A DNA stretch of 28,727 bases, from the NCBI GenBank assembly GCA_002348045.1, contig DDYO01000320.1, positions 1-28,727 of the forward strand. The letters are read 5' to 3'. Below are positions 24,019-28,727 of this stretch, piece by piece (position 1 is the first letter of the stretch; each line of letters starts with the position of its first letter). The stretch is from Anaerolineales bacterium UBA2232 (GTDB lineage Bacteria > Chloroflexota > Anaerolineae > UBA2200). Position numbers and translations under genes: made by a program. A model generated the notes under the pieces. That model searched no databases. It saw nothing but the letters and a program-made list of their open reading frames with translations, and was not told where the DNA came from.

Positions 24019-27000
24019 TCACGGCTGAACCCACATTACCTCGCAGGCCTGGTCACCTAGAATCTCGCGCAACTGCTGGTCTAGTTCAGGGGCATAGTGA
24101 GTGGTCACATTGGGAAAGTCCAGCTGGACGCGCCCGTGATTGCTGACGATGTTGAGGTGGAATCGGTCGGATCCAGGGCGTTGTTCGAGCAGTTGATACA
24201 CCCTGGAGAGCAGATGAACATCCCTCTCTCGGTTTCCGCTGCTGTGGAGGCTGACTTCCAGAAGCCTAACTTTGGTATCCTCGCCGTTGCCCGGGCTGTC
24301 CGCCAGCGCGAAGTCTTGCGCGGAGTCGCAGATCAGCTGCGGCTTTCCTTCCCGCACGTCCACTTTGCCCTGAACCATCAGAAGGCGATCCTCTTCCAAC
24401 AGGTCTTTGCACTGCTGGAATGTGCGCGGAAACACCACTACGTCGAGGACTCCAGTGAGGTCCTCGAGTTCGACGAAAGCCATCTCGGCACCCTTGGCAG
24501 TGGTGATGACACGAGCTCGTGAAACTCGGCCCGCGATGGTCGCTCCTCGGCCCTTGAGCGACTCGTCGATCTGGTAGATAGGAGTAAACGCCCGCGAGTT
24601 CTGCTGCATCAGAGGCTGCAGGGGATGATCGGAAACATGGACGCCCAGTAACTCCTTTTCCCACGCCAACAGCTCTTTCTTTGAAACTGGTGGAGCAAAG
24701 ACCTGATCGGTGATGGATTCAGCTGCATCGCGTGGGAGCGTCTGAAGCATATCAAAACCCAGCTGACCTACAGCGCTCGCCTGCTGGTGTAGCTGACTCA
24801 GGCTCAACATGCGGTCAATGGCGCCCAACAGCTTGGGCCGCTCGTCCATGCTATCCAGCGCGCCTACCTTAATCAGGCATTCCAGGGCGCGCTTGTTGAG
24901 CTGTCGGAGGTCCACCCGTCGGCACAGGTCTTGCAGGCTTGTAAAAGGCCCGTTCTGAGCGCGTTCTTGCAGCAACCCTTGAAGAGCTCCCTCCCCTACG
25001 TTTTTGATAGCGCCCAATCCAAAACGGATGGCTGCCTTACTCACATCTGGGGTTGGGATTTCTGATTGCTGCTCACAGGAAGACTCCTCAATGGAAAAGT
25101 CCGTTTCGCTTCGATTGATGTCGGGAGGAAGGATCTGGATGCCTAACCTTCGACATTCAGCAACGACGGTCGCGATCTTGTCGGTATTGTGCTTTTCCAC
25201 TGATAGGAGGGCGGTCATGTATTCGACAGGGTATAACGCCTTGAGGTAGGCGGTCTGGCACGTGATGACGGCGTAGGCGGCGCTGTGGGCCTTGTTAAAG
25301 CCATAGTTGGCAAAGTACTCAATGGCTGACCATATCTCCTCTGCCTCCAGTTGGGAGATCCCCCGTTTCACGGCACCGGGTACGAATTTGTCACGGTGCT
25401 CCTTTAGCTCCTTTTCCTTTTTCTTGCCTACAGCGCGGCGCATCAGGTCGGCTTCGCCGCTGGTATAGTCCGCAATGTCCGTGGCGATGCGTATGAGCTG
25501 TTCCTGATAGACAATGATGCCGTAGGTATCGCGAAGGATCGGCTCAAGGCTGGGATGGATGTACTCCACCGTCTCCCTGCCGTGTTTCCGTGCGATGAAT
25601 GTGTCAATGAACTGCATCGGCCCTGGGCGGTACAGGGAGAGCAGTGCGACGACGTCCTCGAAGCAGGAGGGTTGTAGGGCCTGAAGGGTGCGGCGCATGC
25701 CCGGGCTTTCGACCTGGAACAGGCCCGAAACATTGCCCGATGACAGTGTCTCGTATACCTTGGGGTGCTCGAATGGGATGGTTTCCTGTAGATAGGATTT
25801 GTTGTGGCGTTGGTTAATGAGGTCCACGGCGCGGCGGAGTATGGTCAGCGTAGAGAGGCCCAGGAAATCAATCTTGAGCAGCCCGATGCTCTCCAGGACG
25901 TCCATGGGGTACTCGGTGATCAAGTCCTGCCCACTGGGGATACGTTGCACCGGCACGTACTCGGTCAAAGGCTTGTCGGCAATGACCACGCCTGCCGCAT
26001 GGGTTGATACGTGGCGGGAGATGCCCTCGACGCGCTGGGCGGTGTCGATAAGGTTACGGATATAGTCATCCTGTTCGTACAGAGATCTCAGTTCTGTCGA
26101 CGATTCCAGCGCGTCCTGGAGCTTGACCTTGACGCCAGCTGGAACAAGCTTGGCTAGGCGGTCGAATTCGCCTGGGGGCAGGCCCATGGCACGCCCTACG
26201 TCTCGGATCGATGCGCGCGCGGCCAGAGTTCCGAAAGTGGCGATCTGTGCTACGCAAGCCTCACCATACTTTTGATTGACGTACTCGATCATCTCTGCGC
26301 GCCGGTCATCGGGAAAATCCAGGTCAATGTCCGGCATGGTGACACGACCGGGGTTGAGGAAGCGTTCGAAAATGAGGCCGTGGCTAATCGGCTCCAGCTG
26401 GGTGAGCCCCAACGAATAAGCCACGATGCTTCCTGCGGCCGAGCCCCTCACGTTCCACCAGATGTCCCGGCTCTTGGCGTGTCGCACAAGATCCCAGACG
26501 ATCAAGAAGTAGATATCAAAGCCCATCTCATGGATGATCTTGAGCTCGTGGTCAAGCCTCGCCTGCAAATCCTGGGTGATGCTGGGATAATGCTGGCGCA
26601 TGCCCTGGTCACACAGGTGGCGCAGGTACGACTGGGGGGTGAACCCGTCGGGCACATGAAACGGGGGCAGGTGATAGCCTTCGTTGGTCAGCTCCAGCGA
26701 GCACATCTCTGCCACACGAGAGGTATTGCGGAGGATCTCCGGCAAGTCACTGAATAGGACCGACATTTCCTCTTCGCTGGTAAAGTAGAAATCGTCACCG
26801 CCCATGCGGAGGCGACTGGGGTCGTCCATCGTGGTGCCCGTCTGAATGCACAGGAGCACCTCGTGGGCTGCGGCATCCTCGCGACGCACATAGTGCACAT
26901 CGTTCGTCGCAACACAGTCAATAGCAAGCTCGCGGCCAAGGACGAGGAGCGCTTGATTGATGGCCTCGGCTTCAGGCTGAGCAACGTGGCGCTGTAGTTC

Positions 27001-27522
27001 CAGGAAATAGTTCCCTGGGCCAAAGGTGTCGCGGTGCCATAAAGCCGCCTCACGAGCTTGCTCCATCTGGCCGCTGGCGATGAGGCGGGGCACCTGGCCT
27101 GAACTGCACGCGCTCAGCGCGATGAGACCCTCGTGGTACTGCTGCAAGAGTTCACTGTCGACACGGGGCCTGTTGTAGTAAGAGCCCTCCAGATGGGCTA
27201 GGGTGGTTAGCTGGATGAGGTTCCGATATCCCGGCTCGCTCTTGGCCAACAAGACAAGGTGGTGAGGGGAGCCTTCCTCACGCCCAGCTCGGCTAAGGCG
27301 ACTCCTTGGGGCCACGTACACTTCGCTTCCAATGATCGGCCGTATACCGTGACTGCGAGCGAGCTGGTAGAACTCCATGGCGCCGTACATGGCACCATGG
27401 TCCGTAATGGCCAGGGACTCCATGCCCAGTTCCTTAGCTCGAAGGATGAGCTCCTCCAACTTGCACATGCCGTCTAGCAGAGAATATTCGGTATGTACGT
27501 GGAGGTGAGTGAATCTGGACAT
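24019..27522 (-). CDS. dnaE: DNA polymerase III subunit alpha
   Basis: This 1167-residue replicative C-family polymerase synthesises DNA at the fork. The N-terminal PHP domain starts FTHLHVHTEYSLLDG and keeps every ligand position known from Thermus DnaE: His8, His10, Asp17, His42, Glu67, His88, Cys139, Asp208 and His210. The palm follows with VRGSAAGSIVAYSLGL and the catalytic MPDIDLDFPDDRR (Asp400 and Asp402), then RHVSTHAAGVVIA, YQEQLIRIA, a tandem HhH region (NVGEGALQGLL) and an OB fold (TIAGRVSRARVITT). Length is normal for DnaE1. The start is the ATG at 27520-27522, with GGAGG 8 nt upstream; a TTG at 27528 is too close to that site. It lies 63 nt after the phosphomutase gene and ends at a terminator. 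Confidence 0.98.
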   Translation of the reverse strand: MSRFTHLHVHTEYSLLDGMCKLEELILRAKELGMESLAITDHGAMYGAMEFYQLARSHGIRPIIGSEVYVAPRSRLSRAGREEGSPHHLVLLAKSEPGYRNLIQLTTLAHLEGSYYNRPRVDSELLQQYHEGLIALSACSSGQVPRLIASGQMEQAREAALWHRDTFGPGNYFLELQRHVAQPEAEAINQALLVLGRELAIDCVATNDVHYVRREDAAAHEVLLCIQTGTTMDDPSRLRMGGDDFYFTSEEEMSVLFSDLPEILRNTSRVAEMCSLELTNEGYHLPPFHVPDGFTPQSYLRHLCDQGMRQHYPSITQDLQARLDHELKIIHEMGFDIYFLIVWDLVRHAKSRDIWWNVRGSAAGSIVAYSLGLTQLEPISHGLIFERFLNPGRVTMPDIDLDFPDDRRAEMIEYVNQKYGEACVAQIATFGTLAARASIRDVGRAMGLPPGEFDRLAKLVPAGVKVKLQDALESSTELRSLYEQDDYIRNLIDTAQRVEGISRHVSTHAAGVVIADKPLTEYVPVQRIPSGQDLITEYPMDVLESIGLLKIDFLGLSTLTILRRAVDLINQRHNKSYLQETIPFEHPKVYETLSSGNVSGLFQVESPGMRRTLQALQPSCFEDVVALLSLYRPGPMQFIDTFIARKHGRETVEYIHPSLEPILRDTYGIIVYQEQLIRIATDIADYTSGEADLMRRAVGKKKEKELKEHRDKFVPGAVKRGISQLEAEEIWSAIEYFANYGFNKAHSAAYAVITCQTAYLKALYPVEYMTALLSVEKHNTDKIATVVAECRRLGIQILPPDINRSETDFSIEESSCEQQSEIPTPDVSKAAIRFGLGAIKNVGEGALQGLLQERAQNGPFTSLQDLCRRVDLRQLNKRALECLIKVGALDSMDERPKLLGAIDRMLSLSQLHQQASAVGQLGFDMLQTLPRDAAESITDQVFAPPVSKKELLAWEKELLGVHVSDHPLQPLMQQNSRAFTPIYQIDESLKGRGATIAGRVSRARVITTAKGAEMAFVELEDLTGVLDVVVFPRTFQQCKDLLEEDRLLMVQGKVDVREGKPQLICDSAQDFALADSPGNGEDTKVRLLEVSLHSSGNRERDVHLLSRVYQLLEQRPGSDRFHLNIVSNHGRVQLDFPNVTTHYAPELDQQLREILGDQACEVMWVQP

Positions 27523-27530
27523 TGCCAAGC

Positions 27531-27535
27531 CCTCC
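27531..27535 (-). promoter_or_regulatory. Ribosome-binding site of dnaE
   Basis: GGAGG on the minus strand, 8 nt before the ATG at 27522. It is only 2-3 nt from the in-frame TTG at 27528, so it selects the ATG. Confidence 0.7.
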
Positions 27536-27585
27536 TTTTCGACGTGGGACGAAGAACACAGGCAAGCCCATTCAGGGCTGACCGA

Positions 27586-28727
27586 TCAAATGTGCGCCAG
27601 ATGTGCTCCTGCTGCCAGCAGTTGTTGCACTTGATGCCTCGTGCGTCCTTCGGCATAGATGCGCAGCACGGGCTCGGTGCCGGATGGTCGGATGAGCAGC
27701 CAGCTATCGTCATCCAGCAGGTATTTTACCCCATCATTGCCCTTGACATGCAAGACCTGACGATCAAGGATGGTCCGTGGGGCTCCGTCCAGCAACTGCT
27801 GTTTGAGTTGGTGTTTGTCAAAGGCTCTGGTGTGGACGTCCCTTCGACCGTAATGAAACTCGCCGTACTCACGCAACAGGGATGCAATGACGTCGTGGAG
27901 AGGCTGTCCCTGGGTGGCCACAACTTCGGCCAAGAGCAACCCCATCAGGATGCCGTCCCCGTCGGGAATATGGCCGCGGATCGTGAGACCTCCGCTCTCT
28001 TCGCCGGCCATGAGCACGTCGGTCTTGAGCATCCAATCGCAGATGTAGTTAAAACCAACCGGCGTCTCGTGTAACTCGAGGCCGTATTTCTGGGATATCT
28101 TGTTGAGCAGCTGGGTGGTTGAGACGCTCTTAACCACGGCGCCCCGCAGTTGGCGTTCCTCAACCAGATGGCGCAGGATGAGCGAAAAGATACGATGGGG
28201 GTCCACGAATTCGCCCCGGGAATCGACGGCGCCGATGCGATCGGCATCCCCGTCCGTGGCAAGGCCAAAGTCATAGTCCCCGCAGCGCATCTCGGAGATG
28301 AGTTCACCCAGATTCAGTTCGATAGGCTCTGGGTGAATGCCACCAAACCCTGGATTCATCTCACCATGCAGCTCTGTCACCTGGCAGCCCGCTTCGCGAA
28401 GCAGCGCCGCCGAATAGCGGCGTCCTGATCCGTACATGGCATCCACCATGACTCGTAAGCCAGAGCGGCGGATGGCGTCGAGGTTCACCAAGCGCTGCAC
28501 GTGGGCCAGATACGCCGGCATGGGATCAAAGCGCGTTACACCGGGGTAGCCATGCTCAAGGCTCGAGAGCGCCCAGTCATCCATAACAGGTTTCCGTTCA
28601 GCAGTGGGCCTGCTGGCAAGGATCTCTTCGATGCGCTGAGTCTCCGCAGGCATGGCTGGCCCACCGTGAAAGCCCTTTACCTTGACGCCGTTGTAGCGTG
28701 GTGGGTTGTGGCTGGCGGTGATCATCA
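27586..28727 (-). CDS. Alpha-D-phosphohexomutase (phosphoglucomutase/phosphomannomutase), N-terminus outside the window
   Basis: The window holds the last 380 or so residues; about 80-100 N-terminal residues lie beyond the right edge. The enzyme moves phosphate between C1 and C6 of a hexose and so can feed UDP-glucose or GDP-mannose synthesis. The catalytic phosphoserine loop TASHNPPRYNG is right at the edge, followed by the Mg-binding loop DGDADRIGAV, the sugar-specificity loop GEESGGLTIRG and the phosphate-binding loop RPSGTEPVLRIY near the end. The GEESGG form favours phosphoglucomutase-type (PgcA-like) activity over GlmM, which usually has GEQSGH. The ATG at 28723-28725 lies inside the active-site loop and cannot be the real start. 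It precedes dnaE by 63 nt. Confidence 0.95.
   Translation of the reverse strand, partial: MITASHNPPRYNGVKVKGFHGGPAMPAETQRIEEILASRPTAERKPVMDDWALSSLEHGYPGVTRFDPMPAYLAHVQRLVNLDAIRRSGLRVMVDAMYGSGRRYSAALLREAGCQVTELHGEMNPGFGGIHPEPIELNLGELISEMRCGDYDFGLATDGDADRIGAVDSRGEFVDPHRIFSLILRHLVEERQLRGAVVKSVSTTQLLNKISQKYGLELHETPVGFNYICDWMLKTDVLMAGEESGGLTIRGHIPDGDGILMGLLLAEVVATQGQPLHDVIASLLREYGEFHYGRRDVHTRAFDKHQLKQQLLDGAPRTILDRQVLHVKGNDGVKYLLDDDSWLLIRPSGTEPVLRIYAEGRTRHQVQQLLAAGAHLAHI

Noticed and set aside
1..28727. CRISPR arrays, tRNA/rRNA genes, insertion sequences, attachment sites
   Set aside because: No periodic repeats, transposase or integrase motifs, or tRNA-like structures were noticed; almost all sequence is explained by minus-strand genes.

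Overview
This window is a compact bacterial segment in which every supported gene lies on the minus strand. It looks chromosomal. Base composition is fairly GC-rich by eye, genes are packed with 1-8 nt overlaps, and I see no insertion sequences, phage genes, tRNAs, rRNAs or CRISPR. The content suggests a Chloroflexota-type bacterium. The pointers are a Wzy-type polymerase fused to a long TPR tail, a GT39-like membrane glycosyltransferase with tandem C-terminal beta-rich repeats, and a ResB/CcsA-like pair. This placement is inference from family resemblance, not a search result.

Read in the direction of transcription (high to low coordinates), the window opens with the 5'-truncated end of a phosphoglucomutase/phosphomannomutase (27586-28727) and the replicative DNA polymerase III alpha subunit DnaE (24019-27522), which is followed by a probable intrinsic terminator. 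A new run then starts with 3-hydroxyacyl-CoA dehydrogenase (22977-23828) and an unusually short enoyl-CoA hydratase-family protein (22394-22966). That protein lacks the central piece of the crotonase fold. It is translationally coupled to a GT39-like glycosyltransferase (19947-22394), followed by a ResB-like protein (18361-19950) and a CcsA-like protein with a degenerate WWD motif (17649-18380).

From 17639 to the left edge the window is a surface or exopolysaccharide locus of Wzx/Wzy type. It holds four consecutive GT4 glycosyltransferases, a methyltransferase, an NDP-sugar epimerase, a Wzx flippase, two more methyltransferases, two more GT4 enzymes, a second epimerase, the Wzy-TPR polymerase/ligase, a WecA/MraY-type priming sugar-1-phosphate transferase and the start of a UDP-sugar 6-dehydrogenase that runs off the left edge. 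A plausible pathway is: sugar-nucleotide supply by the dehydrogenase and epimerases, priming on undecaprenyl phosphate by the WecA-like enzyme, extension by six GT4 enzymes, export by Wzx, and polymerisation or ligation by Wzy-TPR. No chain-length regulator, tyrosine kinase or outer-membrane exporter lies in the window.

The least conventional features are the deleted hydratase, the ResB/CcsA-like pair (with a sigma70-like promoter inside the junction before it) embedded in glycan genes, and a DnaE PHP domain that keeps all nine predicted metal ligands.
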